Source: Agromyces subbeticus DSM 16689
GTDB taxonomy: Bacteria > Actinomycetota > Actinomycetes > Actinomycetales > Microbacteriaceae
Assembly: GCF_000421565.1 (NCBI RefSeq)
Contig: NZ_ATXG01000009.1
Location: forward strand, 94,913-158,912
Reading direction: 5' to 3'
Length of the DNA: 64,000 nucleotides
Below the pieces are notes generated by a model, which was not told the origin of the DNA, ran no database searches, and saw nothing but the letters and a program-made list of their open reading frames with translations. The translations under genes were made by a program, and so were the position numbers. This document shows, in pieces, positions 24,801 to 32,904 of the stretch (the stretch's first letter is position 1; each line of letters opens with the position of its first letter).

Positions 24801-25919
24801 TCAGTCCCGCGGTGCGCGGGGAGGCTCGGCACCGATGTCGGGCACGGGCGCAGTGCCGAGGTGCACCTCCATGGCGTCGGCATCGGGAGCCGCCGGGCGA
24901 TTGGTCACCGGCCGGTCGAGGTAGAACACTGCGGTCGACGCGATGTCGTCCTGCAAGGGCAGGTAGCGCCATCCGCTGCGCCAGCCGAGCGCCTGCACAT
25001 CGATCTTCGACATGCGCTCGTGGAAGACGATCGGGTCGGGCAGGTGCCAGCGATACATCCCGAATCGTTGTTGGCTGACGTAGAGCCCGTCGGGTCGGAT
25101 CACCTGCGGCATGCCGAGATACGGCGTGGAGAACTCGGTGTAACCCTGTCCGGGCACGTCGAAGTTCCAGGCACCGCCGAAGTAGTCCTCGGTTCCGGTG
25201 CCGCAGATGGTCGGGTACTCGTCGTCGTCGTCGAAGTAGAACTTCAACTCGCCCTCGCCCCACCAGCCGTTGCTGTTCGCGCCCCACGCGAGGTAGGTGC
25301 CCACGTAATGCCCGTGCCCCTCGACGCCCTCGAGGATCGTGTGGGTCGTCGCGTAGTCGAGCACGTTGCTCCGACGCCACTGCGCGTGGAAGTAGGCGTC
25401 ATCACCGGGCTCGTCGCGCTCCTCGTAGGTGATCTGGTAGTAGACGACCACGTCGACGACCGAGGTGTTCTCGACCGTGAGGCGGGCGCCGCTGCGGAAC
25501 GGCATCGGCCAGTACGAATTGAACCCGCCATGCGGGTTCGCGGCGATGACCTGCGAGTCGACCTGGGCGAACACACCCCAGCCGTTGCAGAAGAAGTCGC
25601 CGTAGGGCACCTCGACCGCCGGCTCAGCGGCGCCGTCCCAATACGCTCGCAGCACGAGGGTTCGCCAGTTGTCCTTGTGCGTCGTGATCCAGATGTGCGT
25701 GATCTTGCCGGGGCCGTCGATCGTGGCCAGGTCGAAGGTGTCGCCGGCCTTCACGACGACGCTCGGCGACACTTTCCAGCCGACACCGAGGTCGCGGGAC
25801 GCGGCCCTGCCGGTGCCGTCGGTCGCACGGCCGCCTCCGCCGACTGCGCCGTCGAAGTTCTCGGGGCTGATCGAGCGCGTGCGCACGGATCGCAGGCCGG
25901 CGATCTCGGAATGGTGCAC
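24801..25919 (-). CDS. DUF2961 (GH172) protein, predicted exo-alpha-D-arabinofuranosidase
   Basis: A 372-residue protein without a signal peptide. The DUF2961 pattern is clear: GKITHIWITT near residue 65, LRAYWDGAAEPAVEVPYGDFF, GEGELKFYFDDDDEYPTICG followed by GTGTEDYFGGAWNF. The two acidic motifs GEGELKF and TED (Glu244) are the likely catalytic region. GH172 covers DUF2961 and includes difructose-anhydride enzymes and alpha-D-arabinofuranosidases active on mycobacterial arabinan. The GTG start was chosen for the GGAGGGAG eight bases upstream. It leads a two-gene operon with the GH183-like lipoprotein and is divergent from lacI, sharing an operator with it. It is probably cytoplasmic and would trim imported oligosaccharides. 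Confidence 0.87.
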   Translation of the reverse strand: MHHSEIAGLRSVRTRSISPENFDGAVGGGGRATDGTGRAASRDLGVGWKVSPSVVVKAGDTFDLATIDGPGKITHIWITTHKDNWRTLVLRAYWDGAAEPAVEVPYGDFFCNGWGVFAQVDSQVIAANPHGGFNSYWPMPFRSGARLTVENTSVVDVVVYYQITYEERDEPGDDAYFHAQWRRSNVLDYATTHTILEGVEGHGHYVGTYLAWGANSNGWWGEGELKFYFDDDDEYPTICGTGTEDYFGGAWNFDVPGQGYTEFSTPYLGMPQVIRPDGLYVSQQRFGMYRWHLPDPIVFHERMSKIDVQALGWRSGWRYLPLQDDIASTAVFYLDRPVTNRPAAPDADAMEVHLGTAPVPDIGAEPPRAPRD

Positions 25920-25980
25920 GGTGAGTCTCCCTCCGCAACGCGGGCGAGAGCTCTCGACGACGCCGTCCGCTTGCACTGTT

Positions 25981-25992
25981 GGAATCGATTTC
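25981..25992. promoter_or_regulatory. LacI-type operator between GH172 and lacI
   Basis: GGAATCGATTTC, one base from a perfect palindrome, lies in the divergent gap. It would control both the GH172 operon and the regulator gene. A TTGCAC lies just upstream on the plus strand and TTGCTG on the minus strand, in positions suited to overlapping divergent promoters. Confidence 0.75.
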
Positions 25993-26068
25993 AGCAAGTA
26001 GTGTTCACTGTAGGGAGAACACCGGTGCCTGTCAACGCACCGGAGAGCCCGCAGAACGGAGGGGTGAC

Positions 26069-27067
26069 GTGGCCACCATCTACGAGGTCGCACGCCTCGC
26101 CGGAGTGTCTCCGGCGACCGTTTCGCGCGTGTTCAACGGCACGAGCGTCTCAGACGAGAAGGCGAAGCTCGTGCGCGATGCCGCCGTTCATCTCGCCTAC
26201 ACGCCGAACCGCACGGCCCGCACGCTGCGGCGTCAGCACAGCGAGGTCATCGCGCTCATCATCCCCGATATCGAGAACCCGTTCTTCACGTCGCTCGCGC
26301 GAGGCGTCGAAGATGCCGCGCGAGCGGCGGGCTACTCGGTCGTGCTCTGCAACTCCGACGAAGACGTCACGAAAGAGGCGCAGTACATCGACATCGCGGT
26401 GCTCGAGAACATGGCGGGCGTCATCATCGCCGCGGCGAGCGACGACAGCGACCTGCACCCGTTGCTCTCGCGCTCTCGAGCGGTCGTCGCCGTCGACCGC
26501 GGGCCACACGGGCTCGAGATCGACGCCGTCATGGTCGACAACCGCGCCGGCGGCGCTGCCGCCACCACCGCGCTCGTCGCGCACGGTTTCACGAGAATCG
26601 GATGCATCACGGGCCCGAGCGACGTCGAGACCGCCCAGCACCGGGCCGATGGCTGGCGTGATGCGTTGCGAACCGGCGGCCTGGAGGTCGACGAGACGCT
26701 GCTCGCGCACGCGAACTACCGCGTCGACGGCGGTCGTGCGGCCATGCAGCAACTTTTGGCGCTCGCTGATCCGCCCGATGCGGTCTTCGCCGCCAACAAC
26801 CTCATGAGCGTCGGCGCCCTGCAGGTGCTCTACGCCGCCGGGTTGACGACCGAGTCCTTCGGATTCGCCGCGTTCGGCGATCTGCCGTTCGCGGCACTCG
26901 CACCCGCCGGCATGACCGTCGTCCATGTGCCGGCGCGCGCCATGGGCAAGACCGCAGCGACGATGCTCCTCGGCCGCATCGCGGGCGACGACGGTCCACC
27001 GCGCACCGTGGTGCTGCGGAACGAGGTTTCGGTGAACCCCGAGCAGGCGCTCGCGCACGTGATCTGA
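26069..27067 (+). CDS. LacI family transcriptional regulator of the D-arabinan locus
   Basis: A 332-residue LacI/PurR-type regulator. The N-terminal helix-turn-helix and hinge are standard (TIYEVARLAGVSPATVSRVF, then RTARTLRRQHSEVIALIIPDIENPFF). The rest is a periplasmic-binding-like sensor domain with FAAFGDLPFAALAPAGMTVV near the end. GTG was chosen for the GGAGGGG five bases upstream and because the HTH then starts at residue 3. It sits in the middle of the locus, between the two operon directions, and four copies of one palindrome lie at the surrounding promoters, including its own. The inducer is probably D-arabinose or an arabino-oligosaccharide; that is inference. Confidence 0.93.
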   Translation: MATIYEVARLAGVSPATVSRVFNGTSVSDEKAKLVRDAAVHLAYTPNRTARTLRRQHSEVIALIIPDIENPFFTSLARGVEDAARAAGYSVVLCNSDEDVTKEAQYIDIAVLENMAGVIIAAASDDSDLHPLLSRSRAVVAVDRGPHGLEIDAVMVDNRAGGAAATTALVAHGFTRIGCITGPSDVETAQHRADGWRDALRTGGLEVDETLLAHANYRVDGGRAAMQQLLALADPPDAVFAANNLMSVGALQVLYAAGLTTESFGFAAFGDLPFAALAPAGMTVVHVPARAMGKTAATMLLGRIAGDDGPPRTVVLRNEVSVNPEQALAHVI

Positions 27068-27100
27068 CCCCGTGCACGCCGCACCCGCAGTCGGCGCGGC

Positions 27101-27129
27101 TTGCGTGTGAAATCGATTTCTGCAACGCT
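27101..27129 (+). promoter_or_regulatory. promoter with LacI-type operator, kinase-GH116-isomerase operon
   Basis: A perfect GAAATCGATTTC (27109-27120) lies 39 bases before the kinase ATG. TTGCGT at 27101-27106 is a fair -35 hexamer; 17 bases on, AACGCT is a weak -10. The arrangement with the operator in the spacer mirrors the importer promoter at 23516. Confidence 0.7.
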
Positions 27130-27159
27130 GTCGTCTATCCGGATCGAGGAGGATCGCGA

Positions 27160-28650
27160 ATGGCCGTACGGGCGGTGCTCGGTGTCGACATCGGCACATC
27201 GAGCAGCAAGGGCGTCCTCGTCGACCTCGACGGTGCGGTGCTGCGCAGTGCCGTGCGCGAACACGAGGTGCAGCGCCCCGCCCCAGGTCACGTCGAGATG
27301 GACGCCACCGTCTGGTGGCAGGAGTTCGTCTCGCTCGCCAGAGAACTCGCGAGCCCCGACGTCGAGGTCACGGCCGTCGGTGTGAGCGGCATGGGGCCGT
27401 GCGTGCTCGTGACCGACGCCGAAGGCACACCGGTGCGCCGCGCCATCCTCTACGGCGTCGACACCCGCGCGGGCGTGCAGATCGCCGAGCTCGAAGCACG
27501 GCTCGGCGCCGAGGCGATCGCCGAACGCGGCGGAGCGACGCTCAGCTCGCAGGCTGCAGGACCGAAGCTCGCGTGGATCGCCGCGAACGAACCCGACGTG
27601 GCCGCGCGCGCCTCGCGACTCTTCATGCCGGCATCGTGGCTCGCCTTCCGATTGACCGGCGCCTACGTGCTCGACCACCACTCGGCGAGCCAGTGCTGGC
27701 CGCTCTACGACCGCGCCGCAAGCGCTTGGTACGAGCCGTGGTGGGCCGAGATCTGCCCCTGGCTCGATGCGCCCGAGTTGCACTGGGCTGGCGATCGCGC
27801 GGGGGTCGTCGGCACCGACGTCGCAGAGGAGACCGGGCTGCCCGCCGGCATTCCCGTGATCACGGGCACGATCGACGCCTGGAGCGAGGCGGTGAGCGTC
27901 GACGGCGTGCACCCCGGCGATCTCTTCCTCATGTACGGCACCACGATGTTCCTCATCGACACCGTGCCCGAACCCGTCACCTCGCCCACCCTCTGGGGCA
28001 CGGCGGGCGTCGAACCGGGCACCCACTCCCTCGCGGGCGGCATGGCGACGTCGGGTGCCGTGACCGCCTGGCTCAGGGACCTCTTCGGCCGGCCCGACTA
28101 CACGACGCTCGTGGCCGAGGCGAGCGCGGCTCCCCCTGGAGCATCCGGGCTCGTCATGCTGCCCTACTTCGCCGGCGAGCGCACCCCGGTGCAGGACCCC
28201 GATGCGCGGGGCGCCATCGTCGGCCTGACGATCGAGCACACCCGCGGCGATCTCTACCGCGCGGCGCTCGAAGCGACCGCGTTCGCCGTGCGCCACAACA
28301 TCGAGACCATGCGACGTGACGGCGGAGACATCCGCCGCATCATCGCGGCCGGCGGTGGGACGCAATCGGCACTCTGGCCGCAGATCGTCTCGGATGTCAC
28401 GGGGCTGCCCCAAGTGCTGCCGCGCGTGACGATCGGCGCGAGCTACGGAGCCGCGTATCTCGCCGCGCGCACCATCGCCGACGTGTCGATCGCGCGGTGG
28501 AATCCACCGCAGTCGACGATCCGGCCCGAGTCCGGGCGAGCCGAGCGCTACGACGAGCTCTACCGGCTGTACCTCGAGCTGTACCCCGCCACCCGCGATA
28601 CCGCGCACCACCTGGCCGCGCTCCAGCGCTCGTCGAGGAGTCACGCATGA
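27160..28650 (+). CDS. FGGY family carbohydrate kinase, predicted D-ribulokinase
   Basis: A 496-residue FGGY kinase. The first phosphate motif is GVDIGTSSSKGVLVDLDG, the central part has YGTTMFLID and LAGGMATSGAVTAWLRDLFG, and the adenosine motif is AAGGGTQSALWPQIVSDVTG. GAGGAGG lies upstream of the ATG. It is the first gene of an operon with GH116 and an L-fucose/D-arabinose isomerase-like enzyme, and its stop overlaps the GH116 start by four bases. If the isomerase makes D-ribulose, this kinase would make D-ribulose 5-phosphate for the pentose phosphate pathway. Xylulose or fuculose kinase activity cannot be excluded from sequence. Confidence 0.88.
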   Translation: MAVRAVLGVDIGTSSSKGVLVDLDGAVLRSAVREHEVQRPAPGHVEMDATVWWQEFVSLARELASPDVEVTAVGVSGMGPCVLVTDAEGTPVRRAILYGVDTRAGVQIAELEARLGAEAIAERGGATLSSQAAGPKLAWIAANEPDVAARASRLFMPASWLAFRLTGAYVLDHHSASQCWPLYDRAASAWYEPWWAEICPWLDAPELHWAGDRAGVVGTDVAEETGLPAGIPVITGTIDAWSEAVSVDGVHPGDLFLMYGTTMFLIDTVPEPVTSPTLWGTAGVEPGTHSLAGGMATSGAVTAWLRDLFGRPDYTTLVAEASAAPPGASGLVMLPYFAGERTPVQDPDARGAIVGLTIEHTRGDLYRAALEATAFAVRHNIETMRRDGGDIRRIIAAGGGTQSALWPQIVSDVTGLPQVLPRVTIGASYGAAYLAARTIADVSIARWNPPQSTIRPESGRAERYDELYRLYLELYPATRDTAHHLAALQRSSRSHA

Positions 28651-31136
28651 ACGGCGGTGCCTGGGCCACCCGACGACGCGTGCTCGACGCCGCTGCACGA
28701 CCCGTCGCCTTCCCGCTCGGCGGCATCGGCACCGGCAACGTCTCACTCGGCGCACGCGGCGAGTTGCGCGACTGGGAGCTCGCGAACCGGCCCGACAAGG
28801 GTGCGTCGCTCCCCTACAGCTGTTTCTCGATCCGCACGCAGACCGGCGGAGAACCGGCATTCACGCGCGTGCTCGAGGCGATGCCCCGCCCGCCGTTCGA
28901 CGACGACCAGGGCCACGCCGTCTCGGGCTTCGGCCTGCCGCGCCTTCGCGATACCCGCTTCCACGGCGAATACCCCGTCGCCGGGGTCGAGTTCCTCGAC
29001 GAACGACTTCCCGTGTCGGTGTTCCTCACGGCGTTCACGCCGTTCGTGCCGCTCGACGTGGCCGGCTCCGGCATCCCCGTCGCCGTCTTCCGATACTCGG
29101 TGCGCAACGACGCACCCGTACCGGTCGACGTCTCGATCGCCGGCACGCTCACCAACCCGGTCGGCCATGTCGGCCGCGACCTGCTGCATTTCCCGACCTT
29201 CGAGGGCACGCCGTTCAACGAGGCGCGCCGCGGCGACGGCCTCACGGGCATCCGCTTCGGCAGCGACCTGGCGGGCGAGAGCCCGCTCGCCGGCAGCGCC
29301 GCACTCGCGACGACCGATGACGGCGACGTGACGCTCACGCACCAGTGGGTGACGAGCGCGTGGCAAGACGGCATCCAGCGGTTCTGGGACGACTTCCGGG
29401 ACGACGGCCGGCTCGAACCCGAGACGCGATTCACGCTCGACGACGAGGTGCACGACTGGATCCCCCGCTCCCGCACCGGATCGCTCGCGATCTCGCGCAC
29501 GCTCGCTCCCGGTGAAGAGCACGACTTCGAGTTCCTGCTCGCGTGGCACTTCCCGAACCGGCCGCGCGCCTGGCAGGGCAACATCCGCCTCGACGACACC
29601 CACGCGCACGAGGTCGTGCGCAACGATTACGCAAGCCGATATGACGACGCGTGGGCCGTCGCAGCCGACGTCGCCGGGCGCCTTCCCGAGCTCGAGGCGG
29701 CGACCTTCGCCTTCCACGACGCGCTGCATCGCAGCACCCTGCCCGACGAGGTCATCGATGCGGCGAGCGCGACGCTCGTCGCGCTGCGCAGCACGACCTG
29801 CATGGTGCTCGAAGGCGGCGTGTTCGCCGCTTGGGAGGGATCGTTCGACCACGCCGGCAGCTGCGAGGGCACGTGCACGCACGTCTGGAACTACGCGCAA
29901 GCGGCCGCGTGGCTCTTCCCATCTCTCGAGCGCAGCGCCCGGCGCACCGAGTTCCTGCACGAGACCCGCGACGACGGCCGCATGAACTTCCGCACGAACA
30001 GCGTCTTCGGCAACGAGTCCTGGGACTTCCGCCCCGCCGTCGATGGGCAACTCGGCACGATCGTGCGGCTCTACCGCGAATGGCAGCTCGGCGCGGGCGA
30101 CGACTTCCTGCGCGAGCTCTGGCCGCACGCGGTGCGCGCCCTCGAGTACGCACTGCGCGAGTGGGATCACGACGGCGACCTCGTGCTCGAACAGGTGCAG
30201 CACAACACGTACGACATCGAGTTCCACGGCGCGAACCCGCTCTCGGGGTCGATGCTCTACGCCGCATTGCGGGCAGCGGCGGCGCTCGCCGATCACCTCG
30301 GCGACGAGGCATCCGCTCGCCGGTACGCCGATGCCGCGACCACTGGGGCGGCTCGCATGGACGAGTTGCTCTTCAACGGCGAGTACTACGTGCAGCGGCT
30401 GCCGCCCCGCGACGAACACCGCTACCAGTTCGGTGACGGATGCCTCTCCGACCAGCTCTTCGGACAGACCCTCGCGCATCTCACGGGGCTCGGCCACCTC
30501 TTTCCGCCCGAACACGTGCGCAGCGCGGTCGCCGCGGTGCACCGGCACAACCTGCTCGAGCGGGTCGCCGATCACGACAACGTGCAGCGCAGCTACGCCC
30601 TCGCCGACGACGGCGGACTCGTGCTCTGCTCGTGGCCGCACGGCGGCCGCCCGGCGCTGCCCTTCGTCTACTCCGACGAGGTCTGGGCGGGCATCGAGTA
30701 TCAGGTCGCGACCCACCTCGTGTACGAGGGCCTCATCGACGAAGCCCTCGAGATCGTGCGCACGGTGCGCGCCCGCCACGACGGCGTACGTCGCAACCCG
30801 TGGAATGAAGCCGAATGCGGCAACCACTACGCCCGGTCGCTCGCAGCATGGGGGCTCGTCGTCGCGCTCTCCGGTGCGCAGGCGAACGATTCACGCGGCG
30901 AACTCGCCTTCGCCCCGGCACTCCCTGGCGACTTCGCCTCGGTGTTCAGCGCGGGTACCGCGTGGGGCACCGTTCGCATCGCGAGCGGCACCACCGAGAT
31001 CCGCGTGCTCGGCGGGCGTCTCGACGCGTCGACCATCTCGGTGCGGCCTTTCGGCGCCTCGACCGCCATCACCTTCCAGCTCTCGGAGCCGACATCCACT
31101 GGTGGCGTCATCCGATTCAGAACCGAGAACGAGTAG
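28647..31136 (+). CDS. GH116 (DUF608) glycoside hydrolase, predicted exo-beta-D-arabinofuranosidase
   Basis: An 829-residue protein of the GBA2-like GH116 family without a signal peptide. The N-terminal beta-sandwich domain begins AFPLGGIGTGNVSLGARGEL. The C-terminal (alpha/alpha)6 domain has CEGTCTHVWNYAQAAAWLFP, with Glu407 a candidate nucleophile, and HNTYDIEFHGANPLSGSM, with Asp523 a candidate acid/base. GH116 covers beta-glucosidases, beta-xylosidases and glucosylceramidases, and one member was reported as an exo-beta-D-arabinofuranosidase in an arabinan-degrading Microbacterium (from memory). The position inside a D-arabinan-type operon favours that role: removal of terminal beta-1,2-linked D-arabinose after import. 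Confidence 0.87.
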   Translation: MNGGAWATRRRVLDAAARPVAFPLGGIGTGNVSLGARGELRDWELANRPDKGASLPYSCFSIRTQTGGEPAFTRVLEAMPRPPFDDDQGHAVSGFGLPRLRDTRFHGEYPVAGVEFLDERLPVSVFLTAFTPFVPLDVAGSGIPVAVFRYSVRNDAPVPVDVSIAGTLTNPVGHVGRDLLHFPTFEGTPFNEARRGDGLTGIRFGSDLAGESPLAGSAALATTDDGDVTLTHQWVTSAWQDGIQRFWDDFRDDGRLEPETRFTLDDEVHDWIPRSRTGSLAISRTLAPGEEHDFEFLLAWHFPNRPRAWQGNIRLDDTHAHEVVRNDYASRYDDAWAVAADVAGRLPELEAATFAFHDALHRSTLPDEVIDAASATLVALRSTTCMVLEGGVFAAWEGSFDHAGSCEGTCTHVWNYAQAAAWLFPSLERSARRTEFLHETRDDGRMNFRTNSVFGNESWDFRPAVDGQLGTIVRLYREWQLGAGDDFLRELWPHAVRALEYALREWDHDGDLVLEQVQHNTYDIEFHGANPLSGSMLYAALRAAAALADHLGDEASARRYADAATTGAARMDELLFNGEYYVQRLPPRDEHRYQFGDGCLSDQLFGQTLAHLTGLGHLFPPEHVRSAVAAVHRHNLLERVADHDNVQRSYALADDGGLVLCSWPHGGRPALPFVYSDEVWAGIEYQVATHLVYEGLIDEALEIVRTVRARHDGVRRNPWNEAECGNHYARSLAAWGLVVALSGAQANDSRGELAFAPALPGDFASVFSAGTAWGTVRIASGTTEIRVLGGRLDASTISVRPFGASTAITFQLSEPTSTGGVIRFRTENE

Positions 31137-31146
31137 AGAGAGAACC

Positions 31147-32784
31147 ATGACGCAGTACACCCTCCCCGTGCGGCGAGAGCCGCGCTCTGCCGCCGCACAG
31201 ACGGTCTACACCGTGGCATCCGGCGACCTCAGGCTGAGCGCCAACGTCAAGTGCTGGCCGACGCAGCAGGGACTCGAAGCCGACTTCACGGCGGCCGTCG
31301 AAGGTCTCGGCTGGGCGGTCGAGCGCGGCCACGGCGTCGACCCGGTCACCGGCCACGGATTCATCGACAGCCAGCGCGCCGGGATCGAGGTGTTCAAGAC
31401 CCTGCCGGCCGAGGCGCCGCTCGTCGTCGTCGAGGCGGTCTGGCAGTACAGTCACCACGTGCTCGCGGGTCTCCGCACCCACCGCGGGCCGATCCTCGTC
31501 GTCGCGAACTGGGCGGGCGACTTCCCCGGCCTCGTGGGGCTCTTGAACCTCACCGCGAGCCTCACCAAGGCGGGCGTCGAGTACTCGGCGCTCTGGAGTG
31601 CCGACTTCACCGACGAGTGGGCGAAGGCGAAGCTCGCCGAGTGGCTCGAGACGGGCCGCATCGAGCACGACCTCAGCCACGTGCGGGCGCTCCCGGCGCT
31701 CGACGAGTCCGCACCCGAGGTCGCACTCGGCCGCGCGCTCGCGGTCGAGCTCCGCGAGGAGAAGGCGATCATCGGCGTCTTCGACGAGGGCTGCATGGGC
31801 ATGTACAACGCGATCATCGACGATGAGATGCTGAACCCCCTCGGCATCTACAAAGAGCGCCTCTCGCAGAGCGCATTGCTCGCCGAGATGGCACGCGTCA
31901 GCGATGCGGAAGCCGACGCGGCGTTCGCGTGGCTCGAGGACGCCGGGCTCACCTTCCATTTCGGCACCGACGAGGCGACCGAACTCACGCGCGCACAGGT
32001 GCAGAGCCAGTTGAAGATGTACATCGCCGCAGTGCGCATCTCCGACGACTACGGGCTCGATGCCGTCGGCATCCAGTATCAGCAGGGCCTGAAGGACATG
32101 GTGCCCGCCTCCGACCTCGCCGAGGGCCTGCTCAACAACGTCGAGCGGCCCCCGGTCCGCTCGCGCGACGACGAGCGCGAGCTCTACCCCGGCGCCGCGC
32201 TTCCCCACTTCAACGAGGTCGACGAGGGTGTCGCCGTCGACGCTCTCGTGACGAATCGCATCTGGAATGCGATGGGCCTCGACCCGGCGAACACGCTCCA
32301 CGACATTCGCTGGGGCGAGGAATACGGCGGCGAGTTCGTGTGGGTGTTCGAGATCTCGGGGTCGGTGCCTGCGAGCCATAACGGCGGCTACGACAAGTCG
32401 TACAGCATGCGGCAGCCGCCGATGTTCTTCCCGCTCGGCGGCGGAACGCTCTCGGGCGTCTCGAAGCCCGGGGAGATCGTCTGGTCGCGCGTCTTCGTCA
32501 TGGACGGTCGACTGCACGTCGACCTCGGCCGCGGTTCGGTGCGCGAGTTGCCCGCCGAAGAGACGCAGCGCCGCCTCGACGCGACCGACCCGCAGTGGCC
32601 GATCATGCACGCGGTGCTGCACGGCGTGAGCAGAGACCAGCTGATGGCGAGGCACAAGGCGAACCACGCCCAGGTGGCGTACGCACCCGACGCCGCGACG
32701 GCCGATCGCGCGCTGCTCGCGAAGGCGGCGCTCTTCGCCGAGCTCGGCCTCGACGTGCATCTCTGCGGCGACCTCGACATCTGA
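31147..32784 (+). CDS. L-fucose isomerase family protein, predicted D-arabinose isomerase
   Basis: A 545-residue protein of the L-fucose/arabinose isomerase fold. It would convert D-arabinose to D-ribulose with a metal cofactor. Candidate metal ligands are Glu357 (HFNEVDEG) and Asp386 (LHDIRWGEEYGG), aligned by eye with the Glu and Asp ligands of FucI, and a His in PASHNGG. It is shorter than classical FucI (about 590) and diverged, so it may be a separate D-arabinose-specific branch. It starts ten bases after GH116 and is followed by a strong terminator. L-fucose isomerases commonly act on D-arabinose, since the two sugars match at C2 to C4. Confidence 0.82.
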   Translation: MTQYTLPVRREPRSAAAQTVYTVASGDLRLSANVKCWPTQQGLEADFTAAVEGLGWAVERGHGVDPVTGHGFIDSQRAGIEVFKTLPAEAPLVVVEAVWQYSHHVLAGLRTHRGPILVVANWAGDFPGLVGLLNLTASLTKAGVEYSALWSADFTDEWAKAKLAEWLETGRIEHDLSHVRALPALDESAPEVALGRALAVELREEKAIIGVFDEGCMGMYNAIIDDEMLNPLGIYKERLSQSALLAEMARVSDAEADAAFAWLEDAGLTFHFGTDEATELTRAQVQSQLKMYIAAVRISDDYGLDAVGIQYQQGLKDMVPASDLAEGLLNNVERPPVRSRDDERELYPGAALPHFNEVDEGVAVDALVTNRIWNAMGLDPANTLHDIRWGEEYGGEFVWVFEISGSVPASHNGGYDKSYSMRQPPMFFPLGGGTLSGVSKPGEIVWSRVFVMDGRLHVDLGRGSVRELPAEETQRRLDATDPQWPIMHAVLHGVSRDQLMARHKANHAQVAYAPDAATADRALLAKAALFAELGLDVHLCGDLDI

Positions 32785-32803
32785 TCGACGATGTGAGCGT
32801 GCA

Positions 32804-32831
32804 GGTGGGTCTGCCGCTCGGCAGGCCCACC
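32804..32831 (+). terminator. terminator of the kinase-GH116-isomerase operon
   Basis: A 12-bp stem (GGTGGGTCTGCC / GGCAGGCCCACC, one G-U pair) with loop GCTC, 19 bases after the isomerase stop. Confidence 0.8.
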
Positions 32832-32864
32832 GTCGTTCCGGTGTGCGTCACAGGCCCATCGGTT

Positions 32865-32892
32865 GCGGCGGGGCGCCGCCACGCCCCGCCGC
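32865..32892 (-). terminator. terminator of the Eat-like permease gene
   Basis: Perfect 11-bp stem GCGGCGGGGCG / CGCCCCGCCGC with a 6-base loop, 12 bases past the stop of the minus-strand permease gene. With the hairpin at 32804 it insulates two convergent transcription units. Confidence 0.75.
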
Positions 32893-32904
32893 GTCGCCGT
32901 CAGC

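Noticed and set aside
23619..25919. GH172 and GH183-like genes as a single frameshifted gene
   Set aside because: The second has its own start codon and a complete lipoprotein signal peptide; three bases separate them.
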